Assembly (NCBI GenBank): GCA_039000515.1
Contig: JBCFYV010011164.1
Coordinates: forward strand, 47,278,493 to 47,342,492
Source of the DNA: Timema cristinae
Taxonomy: Eukaryota; Arthropoda; Insecta; Phasmatodea; Timematidae
Reading direction: 5' to 3'
Length of the DNA: 64,000 nucleotides
Below are positions 44,105 to 56,440 of the stretch, piece after piece. Positions within the stretch are counted from its first letter, which is position 1. Every line of letters begins with the position of its first letter. Both the position numbers and the translations under genes were made by a program. The notes beneath the pieces were generated by a model. The model was not told where the DNA came from, ran no database searches, and saw only the letters and a list, made by a program, of their open reading frames with translations.

Positions 44105-44106
44105 TT
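43909..44106 (+). repeat. SINE family A, 5'-truncated, long TAA tail
   Basis: It begins inside the body (GTGAATGCCAGGCCACCACC) and has the shared tail TATAACCCGAACGGGTAG. It ends in about 60 bases of (TAA)n. The head is missing, as in a 5'-truncated retroposition. Confidence 0.85.
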
Positions 44107-45488
44107 AAGTAGGTACCTGCCTTCCATCGGGAGGCATGTGCTCAATTCTTATTAAAGTAGTGTGGTGTAACAAATAGATTGAGATATGGGAGTATTCTAT
44201 TAAAACTTATGGATTCGAGGAATATATGTGGTATATTTGTTGACTTTTATGGCACCATGTTGAAAAATTGAGATTTCATATTTTACCCTTGGTCTATATC
44301 GAAAGTACTAGCTATATACCAATTTTCGACGTTATAATTTGACTTGTTCAAGTAACACCCAACCTACCCCCTACTAATTCGTATTAAGATTGTACATTGA
44401 TTGTTGTCACAAGTTTCTCGCTGTACACAAACTGTTTGCTCTACGTCTATGGATATTCTCTTTTGAGCTTCTCGATACAAATTCAAACCTATCTGCTTTT
44501 TTTTTTATCAGAAAGATGCTTTCTCCTATCCTTTTTCGACATCAAAAAAAAGTTTGCAACAAATTATAATACTACTGTAAAACACCTGTGCCAACCAATA
44601 CAGCCCTAGCACCTGAACTTTGTGTCCATGCTGGCTTGTTAGAAACCGGTCTAAAAGAACATTTAAAGATAGCCGAGCCTTCCTACTTCTGCATCCAATC
44701 AGGCGTACTTAATTGGGGGTTTGACAAGAAAAGAATGGGGGTAACGTGACCTATCTCCATTGGAATATTAAATAGAAAATGCATGGAATTTTTTGGGGTG
44801 GTTTATTCGGGTTTTTTTATATACAAATACCCAATTATAATCATACTGTTTCAAGCGTAAACTATCTGCGTTTATTAATGCTAAGTTAAAAAATTTAATT
44901 TTCTTCTCAATCAATAGTTTGAAGCTCAAACACATTTATTAATTTCTATTTAATTTTTTATCTAATTATTCCATGGTTTTATTATATTTTGGGTCTGGCA
45001 TAATCATTTGGCACTACACATATTTTTCTATCGTTCATGATAGTTGAGATATCATCAAAATAAGAATAACCTTTGGGTAAATGTGTGAAATGCGGATTGT
45101 GGGTTCAATTGTAAAGCGCGTTCTTAACATATTAGGACGCACGCAATTCAAATATTGTAGAGAAGTTTCAACCATAAAGATTTAATGTTATTGTTTTAAG
45201 TAAAATGGAGACCAGAAGAAATAATTAATAGCTTATAATTTTTTGATAATGAGTGAAAAAACATTAATTTACATAAATTATTTCTGTGCACTGGAGGTGG
45301 ACTTCATACACATTGTATTATATTTAAACTGTAGGAATATGATTATAAATAAAATATATTAGAACAGTGACATTCAAACTTTGGCACGGTTTGACCCCAA
45401 TCTTTGTCCCTAGGACCATCACGACATCTTGATCACTTAAAAGCATTTAAATCCTAGTATTAAATTATTTTTACACTGCACCCATGGA
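44107..45488. other. gene-free AT-rich stretch
   Basis: I see no gene. 45136-45165 (ACGCACGCAATTCAAATATT) is a copy of the dispersed repeat described near 46560. CAGTGACATTCAAACTTTGG at 45365 looks like a hAT left end without a found partner. Confidence 0.4.
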
Positions 45489-45489
45489 T

Positions 45490-45670
45490 ATCTGGATTTA
45501 ATTACAGTTGATAGGTAGGTCAACTTTATAGGAAATGTACCCTTATTTACCTGGAGGGAGAAGTGGAAACCGTTTAGGAAATATTCCCCTGTACACCCGG
45601 CCAAAATGTGAATCCCGGCCTTCACGTCCACAAAAAACCAAATGAGCGTGGCATTAATACCACGTACCCA
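45490..45670 (-). repeat. degenerate SINE family B copy, reversed
   Basis: The order ACCTGGAGGGAGAAGTGGAA, then ACCGTTTAGGAAATATTCCC, then a decayed B box (reverse of GTGAATCCCGG) matches the reversed body of family B. The tail is not recognisable. Confidence 0.5.
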
Positions 45671-46047
45671 CAAATACTTGTTTTAATTATTATAAATTGA
45701 TTGTATACTAACTACGAATGTGACTAAGATGTTGCAAAAGAGAATCATTCAACCCAGTAAGTATTTTGGATGGTATGGTATCAGCGCAACCCACCCAAAT
45801 ACTAGGCTGCTACAGTCAGCTAGATCAGAGTTGTGCAACCAAAATGGAATACAAGCCGTTCTTATCATAATTTTAACCGCTTCACATTTCTATTAATTTG
45901 AATTTTACACTTTCCAAACTTATTCTAATAAATGAACAAAGTAAATATAAAGCTACAAGTTCATTAAGTTCTGTGACCACGCCCGAAGCATACCATTACT
46001 CCAAATAGAGTCGCGATCCTTTGGTTGGAAACTACAGTGGTAGAGTT

Positions 46048-46065
46048 GGGGGGGGGGGGGGGGGG
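46048..46065. repeat. run of 18 G
   Basis: A homopolymer of 18 G, followed by AAGGGGGGCGCGG. It could form quadruplex structures and its length is likely unreliable. Confidence 0.9.
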
Positions 46066-46311
46066 AAGGGGGGCGCGGTACGGCACTAGTCTTTTCAACT
46101 ATCTTACGACATCTAAGGGTATTCGTGTTTGACTCTTATAGGGTGACATTTTTAATAGTTTGTCTGTATATTAAGACCAGAAAACGATATATATAAAGAA
46201 ATTAAAAAATTAATATGAATAGGTAAATTTTAACCAGGCAAACAAGTGAAAATAAAGAATTGTAATATTACCACTATTGTAAAAGGCCTAAATGATCTCC
46301 CATTCATCTTC

Positions 46312-46345
<34 letters not shown>

Positions 46346-46549
46346 TATATATAATGTACCGAGCTAGATTTGATCAAAAAAATTAATGTATTGCATAACC
46401 AATCAAATTTAAATCCTTAAAAGTTTTGAGCAATCAATTACAAAATGTTGATAGTATGTATTTTACTCATAAACTCCTATTTTGTTTATCCTAATTATTT
46501 TATGTACCCACAATATTACCTAAAACCATCAAAAGAAAACGTAGTGGTT

Positions 46550-47135
46550 CAAACTTATTTACAATATTTGAATTCCGTGCGTGCTAATAAAGTAAGGTAC
46601 TAGCGCTTTTCGGCAACAATGTCTGATCACTGGAACTAGAACTTTTACAGTAGCCCCATGGCTTCTTTGGTGCTGACTGACAGCTCACAGCTGACTTCTG
46701 ACAGTCAACATTCAGATATATACCTAAATTTTGACTGTCAGAAGTGACAGCTGCTAAATACATGTTTTTGCAGATCATATGGTTTGGCGTAGGTATACAT
46801 AATTTGATCTGGTAACTTTTCAAAGCTTTTAGCTGTTAGCTGTGAGCTGTCAGCTAGCACCAAAGAAGCCATGGGGCTACTTTACATACTGTGAGTTAGG
46901 AGTGTCCACAAGCTAGCGCTGCTCCTGCACATTGCTGCTCTCGACTTGACTGTGTACTAGTGCTACCATCTAGATGTCACCTTTGGTACTTTTCATAAGA
47001 GCTTTGGTTTGGCTGATAGCAGGTAGTGCCACCAACAAGAATCCACACGTGATCTAGTTCTGACGAGCAGATCTTGAAGTCAAAAAGCGCTAGTTATAGT
47101 CTCAGAATATCACGTGCGCAATTTAAATATTGAGT
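46550..47135. mobile_element. inverted-repeat element containing a nested foldback
   Basis: The left arm CAATATTTGAATTCCGTGCG ... TAGCGCTTTT (46562-46610) is the inverse of the right arm near 47075-47130 (AAAAAGCGCTAG ... GTGCGCAATTTAAATATTG). The arms are about 75 bp and imperfect. Related arm sequences stand alone at 13511, 18165 and 45136. The 46650-46880 foldback lies inside. Confidence 0.6.
46650..46880. mobile_element. foldback element with TTTACA target duplication
   Basis: The left arm starts GTAGCCCCATGGCTTCTTTG and the right arm ends in its exact inverse, GGGGCTAC. Similarity extends about 50 bp (through GCTGACAGCTCACAGCT). TTTACA is present directly before (46644-46649) and after (46881-46886). 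A second inverted pair, CTTCTGACAGTCAA (46695-46708) and TTGACTGTCAGAAG (46731-46744), lies inside the loop. Confidence 0.8.
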
Positions 47136-47139
47136 TTTG

Positions 47140-48265
47140 TGAGAACGATTAGACTATTCTTTATTTTATTGAGTTTCACAAACATTTTATAATCAACACC
47201 ATTACTGAAATATTTTTAAAAAATAGTAGGAAGCTATATTTAATATATTAGTCCCAAGTTTCAATCCCACTTACTATAGATATTGCAGTTGCATGATTTT
47301 TTGGGTTAGGGGGGGAAAAGATTTATTCGACTATCAACTTGGCTTAAAATATTTTTTCTACCAAAAATTATTACACACAGCTTTCGTCACGCTAGAACAT
47401 ATTTCCCCACAAGATCTATCACATGGCCCTATGGGTTATGGAATTAAATTAACCTGGAAATTCTTTTTTTTTTTTCATTAGTTAGATATCACACAAAATA
47501 AACAGGATCAAAATTGCAAAATGAAATCTACATAAATTTATTTAGAATTAATTTAACGTGCTAATTTTCAATATCCTAAATAAATGTAAATAGTAAAACC
47601 AATGATTAATTTTTATTAGGATTTTTTAGTTTAGAATTAAAATATTCATGCAATATAATTTAATAGTTACAGTTTAGTTAAAAATATAATAATGTACTAA
47701 TTAGTACCAATGTTTCTAAGTAAACTGTCAATTTCGTAAATTATTATTTACATTTTTGAATTAGGTCTTTTATTTTATCATTATTTGTTTTAAAAATATG
47801 TTGCACACATGGACATTCAAGAATAGGTGGGGTTTATTTGGCAACCTTGAAATTGATTTGCTTGTGTTTGTATTATAGATTTATCTTAAGCCACTACTCC
47901 CCTATCTATGTCTTAAGCTGAGATATGATATAAACAAAGCCACGTGGAAGCCGATGCTCTGATTTATAACTCAACGGACTTTCAATGGTATCCTTTCACT
48001 AAATAGTCCCTCTTTTGTTTTGTACTAAACTTGTTTTAAATTAACATTAGAAAATTATTATAACTAACATCATCCCTTCATTTGATTTAGAAATGATACT
48101 TTAAGCTTTGCAACGCTATCCTAATACCAACAAACTCCTGACTCAACGTTGAGGGACCCCATGGTACAGTCCTTATCACAATATTAATGTCAAGTCAGCA
48201 ACGGCCAGTCGACAGTTCATCTCAGCAGTTTTAAGTGCTGGTTGTGGGTTGAGTGCTTACCTATA
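47140..48265. other. gene-free AT-rich stretch
   Basis: I see no gene or clear element. A small open frame at 47293-47481 lacks splice sites and similarity. Confidence 0.5.
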
Positions 48266-48267
48266 TT

Positions 48268-48414
48268 AATCACAGCTTGTGAATGTGAGGAATGCCAGGC
48301 CTCCACCGTGGTTCGGATTCCACGTTAAATTGTAAGTCTTCCATTTCATCTCACAATCACCTTACCAATACATATTAGCGTAAGTGCGTATAACCCGAAC
48401 CGGTAGTAAGACGC

Positions 48415-48457
<43 letters not shown>
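48268..48457 (+). repeat. SINE family A, 5'-truncated or decayed head
   Basis: The body from TGTGAATGTGAGGAATGCC and the tail TATAACCCGAACCGGTAG are clear. The head upstream (48200-48265) is only vaguely similar. It ends in (AAT)n. Confidence 0.8.
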
Positions 48458-49189
48458 TAATAGATATTATTAATAAAATAACACTAACAATAAATTAAAT
48501 GCTATCAATGTTGGCCTCAAAATATATGTTTATATTTTCTAAAAGGTGCTCCAAATGAACATTTTTAGAAAATCACCCCATATGACCATGTCGCCCTCAC
48601 TAGGGGCAAAAACGTCATGATAGTGAGAGTGTATCGTTGTGAATACTATGTTTAGTAATATAGTGTTGTAAAAACATCGTAGAACGTTAGATGTATATTA
48701 TATAATTACATAACTAGCTAATCTAAATTAAGAGGCGTATTATTTGTGTCATCCTTCACTCTACAGTGTTTGCCATCCATTTGTTACTAAGTCACGAGAT
48801 GCCATTGTGTGAAGTGAAGTTACTCAGACGTTGTTGCAAAGTTGCATATTTTATCTTGTACGTAGAATAAGTTATATTGGAATATTGGATGTTTTATTCT
48901 TATAGTTTCGTCGCGAAGCTCCAAGCATTCGAACTGTAGACCTATGCGTCCTAAAATGAGAACCGCCCTAAATGAAGCATCTATTCACCACACTTTATTA
49001 TGAAATGGGGAGTTATCATTAACTAATTCACACGGGAGTAGGATGTCTATCCCGCGGTGCAGTTCTGACACGTTTGTTTGAGCTTCGGGATAAGATACGA
49101 TTATATTTCTAATAGATTCCAAATTCGAGTTAGAGACGGTTTAAACGATTTAGCATGGCTCTCATTTCTTGCCCACTTGTAAAATAGTG

Positions 49190-50040
49190 TTAGCACCTTG
49201 TATGCACTCAACTCAAGAACCCAAGGTATGTCTGTCACTGTGATTTCAGTGCAGGGCAGTAATAGAGGCAACGGCAAAAAAAATAATTAAATGTGTGGGG
49301 TAACCAAATCGAGAGAAAGGAGTGTGATTCCTTTTCTGCGCTAAGTGATTTTCTTGATTTAAGTGAAGAGACCATTTCTAGTGAAGTTGCTGAAACCATT
49401 TCCAGTCATTGGCGTTTCAACTAAGACGACATTTCTAGCTATCTGGTGAAAAAAAAATGGTTCCTTTCTTAAATACCGAAAATAAGTTTCCTTCAATTTA
49501 TAAAGACCAACTTTATGAAAAGTCTCATGATTCAACATTTAAGAAGCTATTTCCTTCAATAACATTGCTGAACTCTTGGATTTCATCCTCCTTCGGTGAA
49601 TCTAGATGTTTACAAAATGGAAATAAAGTAGGCCTACTTGGTGCCATCTGTGTGGGAAAGTGTTCTTAGATATTGTGCATTTTAAAAATAAATATAAAAG
49701 CAGACGGTAAAGAGCCATGAATACCTACTATTTAAATTATTCTTAGTTGATCCTCAAGGCTGAAAAACAGCACCCACTATTCACAGTGGGTAAAAGTTGA
49801 AGTAATGTTAAATATAATTAAACATACTTTTTAAAATAACCCATTTAGAATAATAATGTGAAATCTAATTATTATTTTTATTAATATAAAACGGTTTCCA
49901 TAGAATACTAGAAATGTGTGTGTATGATTTTAATTTCTTCTCGAATGGCGAGGTAGAGTAGGGGGGGTCGCGGCAAATTATCATTGACTCGAGGCTGACC
50001 GCAATCTGGAAAAGGTTGGGAATAACTGCCCTAGAACATC
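49190..50040. other. stretch with an orphan hAT-like terminus
   Basis: At 50007-50031, CTGGAAAAGGTTGGGAATAA then CTGCC reads like a hAT right end. A 70-codon open frame at 49457-49669 could be a transposase remnant, but I cannot place it in a family. No left end was found. Confidence 0.3.
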
Positions 50041-50559
50041 AATAGAATATAAATATGATCTAATAAATTAATAAGATGTAGTTACTATAAGTTATGAAAG
50101 TTATTATGTGAATTCAAATTATTATTTTTAAAAAAAGAAAAAAAATACAACCGAATAAGTTGGAATGTCTCGATGATTTAAGTTATATTTGTTTTGTATT
50201 TAATGTTTCTTATTTATAATATGGTTGTATATTATTATATATTTTTATCAGCTTAAAAAAATTGGTACAAATCAAAAGCTTAACTAAAACTATTTCATTT
50301 TACAAATTAAATACGAGGTCTCATATGAGTTTTTAAACTTGCTACATATTAGTTTTTGAGCCTTTAGTGTGATCTGGATCATAGGCACTGACTTGTAAAT
50401 AATATTGGGGGTGCTCTAGATAAATTAAAAAGTAGCACAAGTCACAAATTAATTCCTCACTTCGTGGCAAATGTCTGGCGGCGAATTTAATATTGGAGAT
50501 GAACTCGTTGGCTATTTTCTCTAGATCTAAAGTTAGAGCTTCCTCCCTTTAAGAATGAA

Positions 50560-53500
50560 CAATAGAGACATCATTCAATCGTTCTTGGTCCATAGTAGAC
50601 CTAGTGTAAGATTTCAGTCTACAAAGACAGGAGAATGAAAGCTCAGCTATACAAGTCGACACTGGTGTTGTAAGAATTCGTTTCATGAACTTTACAAGAT
50701 CTGGTATTATGACACGATGAAATTATTCTTTTCTAGGGGGATATAAAACACTCTGAAAACCTGTTAATGTGATGCATTTTTTATTTAGAGATATCCAACA
50801 TCATATTCCTGTACAACAAAAGCTTCTCCTCTTCTAAAACATTGCAATAAAATAACATAATCTCTTCAAGTTCTCTATCAGCTTTATTCAAACAACCAAA
50901 TTAGAAGTATTTCGATTTGTTTCAAGCTGAACTGCCACAACCATAACAGTGCGATTATGTAGGCAAGTCCCAACAATTTCGTTAAAAAAAATATCGATAC
51001 AAATCTTCAGCAGATGAGTGGACATGTGGAATATATCCAGAATCCAAACGTCAAGGTGGGAGTCGGTTACGTGGGAGTTTTGGTTCAGATTTTGCTGATT
51101 TTTGTGTTACTTCACTCCAGAACTGAGAAAAACCCTCCCTCTCACGCAAAGAAAACTTTAAGTGTGGAGCGCAGTGAGTGCAGAATACATCCAGATTTCT
51201 TGAAAGACAGTGTCTTTTTCTGCAGTGCAGTATTGGCTGCATCAACATGGCTGAAAATCTTCACAAGTAAGCTTATGTGGTAAAAAAAACAAAACGAATG
51301 ATTGCAACTGCAATAAGAATCCATTCGCTATGTAGCAATTATTGCTACAAGGCGTCTAAAAAAGGGAGAGTCAACAAGAACAGCGCTTACCCAATTTCAC
51401 CGACCGGACGAGCGAGCGGAAAAGGACGTCCACACACTATAACAACAGTGCAACATCTAAGAGCGATGATCCTAGTGCTGCATTTTGCCGCTACGCACCA
51501 CCACTTGTCTCAAGAACATGGACGCCGAGAACAGCGTGGAAGAGCCTAGGCCTTGATAGAATGTTCTCAACGCACCTAGTACCACGCATCTCCCCCTTTC
51601 CATGTGTTTATAATCGGTGATCCCCTCCTTGGTGTAATTCCGTCTCGAGTGTTCGATAGTTGCGCTATATAAGAGACTGTTCACCAAGATAGCAGCCACT
51701 CTTGGATTAGGCTCGGACATTGACGAAGCTTAGGCTTCAAAGGCAGACTCATATAATGTAAGGAGAAATTCTTTTTCGGCTTAAAAATAAATATTATGTA
51801 ATTTTCTAAAATTCCTTTTGGCTTTACGTATATTTATTGTTATTTACCGTCATCGATGAATATTCATTTAATTTACTAAATATTAAAATAACTTCACTTA
51901 TGTTACGCATGATAAATAGGACTTTACTTATAATACAAAGTAATGTGGGGAAGTTTTTAAGGCGAGTTTTGAATTTTTCTAATGTTAGCCAAATCTTGTT
52001 TATCAACTTGGATTCAGTTATTTAACTTTAAAATTATGTTTTCAAAGCGTGTTGTCTTAATATCCATATTAAGAAGTTTATAATATTAGGCCTTAATGAT
52101 TTAGTTGTTGGAATGCGGGACGTTAATAATTATTCTTGTATAGTTAACGTGATGTATCTAACTTAGGAATTATTTTGCATAGTTCTTGAACGTGGCAGAA
52201 TGGCAATAATAATTTTTTTTATGATAAAGTTAGGAATTATCCTTAACGTTTAATGTGAGAATTTCTAAGTTTATTCTGTATTACTTCAAATTTTGGAGGA
52301 TTCCGTAATTTGTGGAGACGTCATGCGTAGGCTGATCTTTAATGGGGCAATCACGGAACTATAATACTGTTAGTTACAATTTTGACTTGCACTAAAATAA
52401 GTCATTGCTAAAATTCTCATTTAATTTTTTATATTGTTATACGCCATGTTTATAATGCTAGACATTAAAATTTAATACACGTACTTTAATAGAAAGTCTT
52501 GTAAAAAAAAAAAAACAATAATAATAGATTGTTATTATTCAGCTTTTACAGATATTGTATAAAAAAAAAAAAAGAATATGCTTAAGTTCTTGGAAGAAGT
52601 GATATGTTCTTGAATATGAGACTAAATGAAATAAAAGCAAAGTTTCATTAAGACATAATTTTTTTACTATTATAATTGTGCCATTTATCCTTAGGTTTAG
52701 ATACATATAATTTTGTTGTCCTTTTTAACTTAGCCTTCGTCCTCGTCGTATTAAAACTAAATTGGTCACTGAAGGAGAACAGTGAGATTACCCTCCTTCT
52801 AGGAGATGGGTTGTGTACCCTAATATATTTCACAACAAAAAAACATAATATTGTTTACACTTCGCACTCCTATTTTTCTAAATTATTTAATAAAATTAAA
52901 AAATTTTTGTATTGAATCCCTCTAATATCTAGAGCTTGGGATTACAGCTATTGCAACAAATTCTGACTTTTCAGTTTCTGATGTAGAAACCATGTGTGTA
53001 ATCAATTCATAGTAATTACTAAACACTGAATTCAGTGAAAGGAATCGTTTTGTCCATCTTTTTGGAAAGAACTGTCTGATATTTGTGGGTTCTTTTGTTT
53101 GCAACTGGCTGAAAAATGCAAGCCGTTTTGGTGAACTTTTTACAAAGTTAGAAGGTTTCCGTGTTGTGTTAAGAGTATTTCTACAACCAGTGTGCAAACG
53201 AAACGAACCTTTTCTTGAATCACTAGATTCAAAGAGTGCGCCAGACAATTAACATAAATTGCACCTTGGCTCCAGTTGTTGGACCTGGGATCGTAAACCA
53301 TTGATTGCACCATTCATGTAAGCAGCTGCATTGAAACACTGTTCCCGGCAATATTTGATTGAAAAGTTTAATATCAGTAAAACATGTATTAAAATGTTAA
53401 AAAGACTCATCGCTGTAGTACCAAACGAGTGATGAAAAATAAATAATTCATTTACACTCAGATCTTTTGATACAAATCGAAAACAAATTGACACTTGCTC

Positions 53501-54040
53501 TTGAACAGCTCTTGTACAACAAAACTACATAATATTGTGATTCTAAAATACGAGCCGCAAAACACCTGAGTAATTTATGGGCCATTAATTTCAATATTTC
53601 GTTACTTATATCATGTGATACCTATTTATATGAATCCCTTGCAAGCCACTGCTTCAATACTGAGCAATCTTCACACCTAAGCTGTAGTAAATTAATAAAG
53701 TAGCTAATTTCGTCCCTATGACTTCGAATCGCTAACCCTTGAATAGCCAAATATCACAAAGTTGATATTATATTAATTAGAGCTGTCCTAGACTCTTTCA
53801 TTTGTTGTTTCTTTGTAGGCACTAGCTGAGAATTGATGTTGCAATTTATTTGCATGTGGGATTTCGTAACTGACTCTCGGTGACAACACGATTTTTCATG
53901 TTTAGCAAATTTTTCTAAAGCTTTGTGCCAGTTTTGAAACCCTTCATTGATAAATGTAATTCCTAATTTTGTAGAAAATGTTAACAACTTATTTTCGTAT
54001 GCATCCTGACAAACTTTACACAAAACAATTTCATTTTTCT
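50560..54040 (-). pseudogene. hAT transposase relic, ZMYM1-like, interrupted
   Basis: From the N-terminus down the minus strand, 54023-53754 gives a zinc-finger-proximal region (NEGFQNWHKALEKFAKHEKS). 53494-53249 leads to CFNAAAYMNGAINGLRSQVQ, the D/N-G-A motif region. A frame change follows and the neighbouring frame gives VNCLAHSLNLVIQEKV, the HC.AH.LNL motif. 53200-52980 gives SPKRLAFFSQLQTKEPT and FFPKRWTKRF. 51290-51150 gives FSHVDAANTALQKKTLSFKK. 50670-50570 gives the dimerisation block TTPVSTCIAELSFSCLCRLK. The order is that of a full hAT transposase, with frameshifts, stops and a ~1.6-kb interruption. Confidence 0.78.
51295..52920 (+). mobile_element. insertion splitting the hAT transposase, possibly LTR-derived
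   Basis: Transposase similarity stops near 52920 and resumes near 51290. The intervening DNA has a perfect 19-base palindrome TGTAGCAATTATTGCTACA (51331-51349), then a GC-richer block. A TATATAAG box follows at 51667-51674, with AATAAA-type signals near 51786. This resembles an LTR U3-R arrangement on the plus strand. The right boundary and target duplication were not found. Confidence 0.4.
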
Positions 54041-55129
54041 CTTGCTATGTAATCCATGGAAATATATTTTACCTTTAGTACTTGCATTTTCTTACCTGTG
54101 TTTTAATCATCTTGGTCGTAGGTGATTCAACAACATCCTCATGTTCTCGATATTCTTTATTTTCACTTAAATTAAAAGTGCTTGCTTGCAATTGCGATGC
54201 CACTTGTGTTCTTTGTCCTCCGTGCCACCAACTTATTCATAGACCCGTGATGTACTACTGTGTAAACTGTTCAACGTAGAAAACACACTTGCAAAACACA
54301 AAATAATATATAGAATACGAGTACTGCCACTAACCAAACTATAATGAAAACATGTTGACAAATACCAGGCTGTCGATTCACGAGAGGCTATAAGTGATAC
54401 CAACTTAATCACGCATACAAATCAGATGGCAGCATCTGTCAGCTGCTACACGAGAAAACACTGTTAGCAGTGAAACCCTATATATCCAATATAGAACTAA
54501 CACAAAAATATTAATGTTTTAAAAATGGCTGAAATATTGGGGGTGCTGAGCCCCCTGAAAATTATTAATGGGGGTGCTTAGTATAAAAAGCACTCGCACA
54601 GTCTATGATATGGATGGATTTAATATTGTTAAAACATGCGACCGCAATATTGACTAGTGATAATGAATAAATATTATGCATAATTGAAAGTCAACACTTA
54701 CCTAACACATTAACATGTCAACAAATAAATCATAAGGGCAGTTACAGAGGTATCTAGTGGAGAAGAGTTAAAATATAAAAGAGTTAAGTCACTTGTATAT
54801 AAATATTTAAAAAAACTTAAGTATCAAATTATTCATAATTAAATTAAATACATCCAGATCACACTAAAGACGCATATATGTTGCAAGTTAAAAAACTTAT
54901 ATTATTCTATCTATTGTTTAATTTGGAAAGTGAAAAAATTTTATTTTCCTGTTGATGTGTACCTGTTATTTAAGTTATTTAAAAAAATGTTATGCAACCA
55001 TATTATAAATACAAAACAAACAACATTTTAATCATATATCAAGACATTCCAACCTATTAGGTGCTATTATTTTTTTAAATAGTAATATAGATTTGTAAAC
55101 ATTGATCACAGTTTATAGTAATTACGAGT

Positions 55130-56440
55130 ACTAAATACCGAGAGCTTGTAAAGCTAATTTTTAAGAGGGAGGGTGTCTGTTAGAAAATGTTACTATACCT
55201 TTTGCCTATAAAAGGTTTTACACCCCGAGCCCCTAGGAGAGTGAGTCAAATTTCAGGGGGATTCCGGGTCCCCCACCTCCCAACCCAGGCCTTTATATGG
55301 CCTTACTATTTAACATGTAAAACACTTCCTGGATATTCAATTTTTTTAAATACCTGTAAACAACACTTTCTCGGAAAAACAACTATACAATGCTATTCAT
55401 CATGAAAAACACTTCTATTATATACATCTTAGACAAAATCATAGATAAGTTTTCGAGAAACATCTAATTTTCAAAAATGTGTCTTTAGCAAATTACTCCA
55501 AGAAAATTTTCTTCCAAAAAATGGGTATATGTCATGTCAAATACTGCCCAGATATTCATTTTAAGACAAATTGTTACAGAAATTTTTTAAAAATTTAGAA
55601 TTCTCCTAAATAATTATCACTAAACAACCATTATTTTAAAGGATAAAATTTAAATTTAAAAAACGGGTGAATATAATACCACATAATGCCTAGTTATCAA
55701 GTTTAAACAAAATTCATCCAAATCATTTTGGTTGTGGTACCAGGTACAGACAAACAAACTGAGGGCCACACAGAATTTCCAGATCCACTTTTTTGGGTTC
55801 GAGGCACGTTAAATGTAAATATTTAACATCATCTTGAGGTCAAGTTTTTTCACGGTTACAATATTATTTCTTTGTATGAGAAAATTAAAATTAGATATAG
55901 TACTTAGAAGAAAGCAACGCTATACAATGTATGATATGAAAGGAGAAGTTTGGGGGATGAATTATTATTATAAACGAAATTATCTTTATCACAATCACAA
56001 TCAAAATATAATAAATTAAAAAATATCTATGATCAAAAAGAATAAAAAATTATCTGTAGTAGCTGCTGTGTTTGTCTGTTTTGCTTTCCATTGTTTTTTC
56101 GTTCTTCCCAGTAATATAGAAGGTTGAAATTCGGCACGGAATTTATATCAAATCCGAGAATGATGTGGACAATATTAAATCTGAAAAATTCTAAAAGATA
56201 TGTAATCTATGGCCCATGGTTACACTATGGCCAAAAAAGCCAAGTTTGTCTTGTCGCGCTGAAATTCAATTTTCGGGGGTTTCTAGCAATGCCAAACACA
56301 AACCTGTTTTATTTTTTTTATTCCAGTCAGATGATCCTAAATAAACACATATTAAAAAAAATCAAATATTGTTATTTCCCTTTTAATTTTCAAGATTTTT
56401 TTTTATTTGGGGTTTTTAGGTTGGTGAACAAGATTCTATC
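55130..56440. other. gene-free stretch with repeat-like patches
   Basis: A C-rich block at 55210-55290 (TTTCAGGGGGATTCCGGGTC and CCCCACCTCCCAACCC) resembles the sub-terminal C/G blocks of the MITEs at 5755 and 58477. The 56124-56453 frame (109 codons, F/L/K-rich) shows no recognisable domain and merges into the degenerate tandem array that follows, so I do not call it a gene. Confidence 0.4.

Larger units (their letters stand above)
50380..54607 (-). mobile_element. hAT element with decayed transposase, inside the foldback
   Basis: The left end CATAGGCACTGACTTG and the right end CACTCGCACAGTCTATG are imperfect inverted repeats. ATCTGGAT (50372-50379) and ATATGGAT (54608-54615) flank it and match at 7 of 8 bases. 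A G-rich GGGGGTGCT word follows the terminus on both sides. Transposase pieces lie on the minus strand in the expected order. The segment 51295-52920 looks like a later insertion within it. Confidence 0.82.
50080..55115. mobile_element. long inverted-repeat element interrupted by a hAT insertion
   Basis: The outer arms pair with each other. On the left: GTAGTTACTATAAG, GTTGGAATGTCTCGATGA, TTTGTTTTGTATTTA, then CCTTTAGTGTGATCTGGAT (50361-50379). The inverses on the right run from ATCCAGATCACACTAAAG (54851-54868) to TTATAGTAATTACGAG (about 55112-55127). The arms are about 300 bp and imperfect. Removing the hAT at 50380-54607 leaves a foldback element of roughly 800 bp with a short loop near 54650-54830. 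Confidence 0.75.

Noticed and set aside
45365..46040. CAGTGACATTCAAACTTTGG and AACTACAGTGG considered as paired hAT ends
   Set aside because: The right end is in the wrong orientation to be an inverse of the left, and the flanking 8-mers do not match.
49457..49669. 70-codon plus-strand frame considered as a hAT transposase C-terminus
   Set aside because: Near an orphan hAT-like end, but the translation lacks the expected dimerisation motif, so I did not call it a pseudogene.
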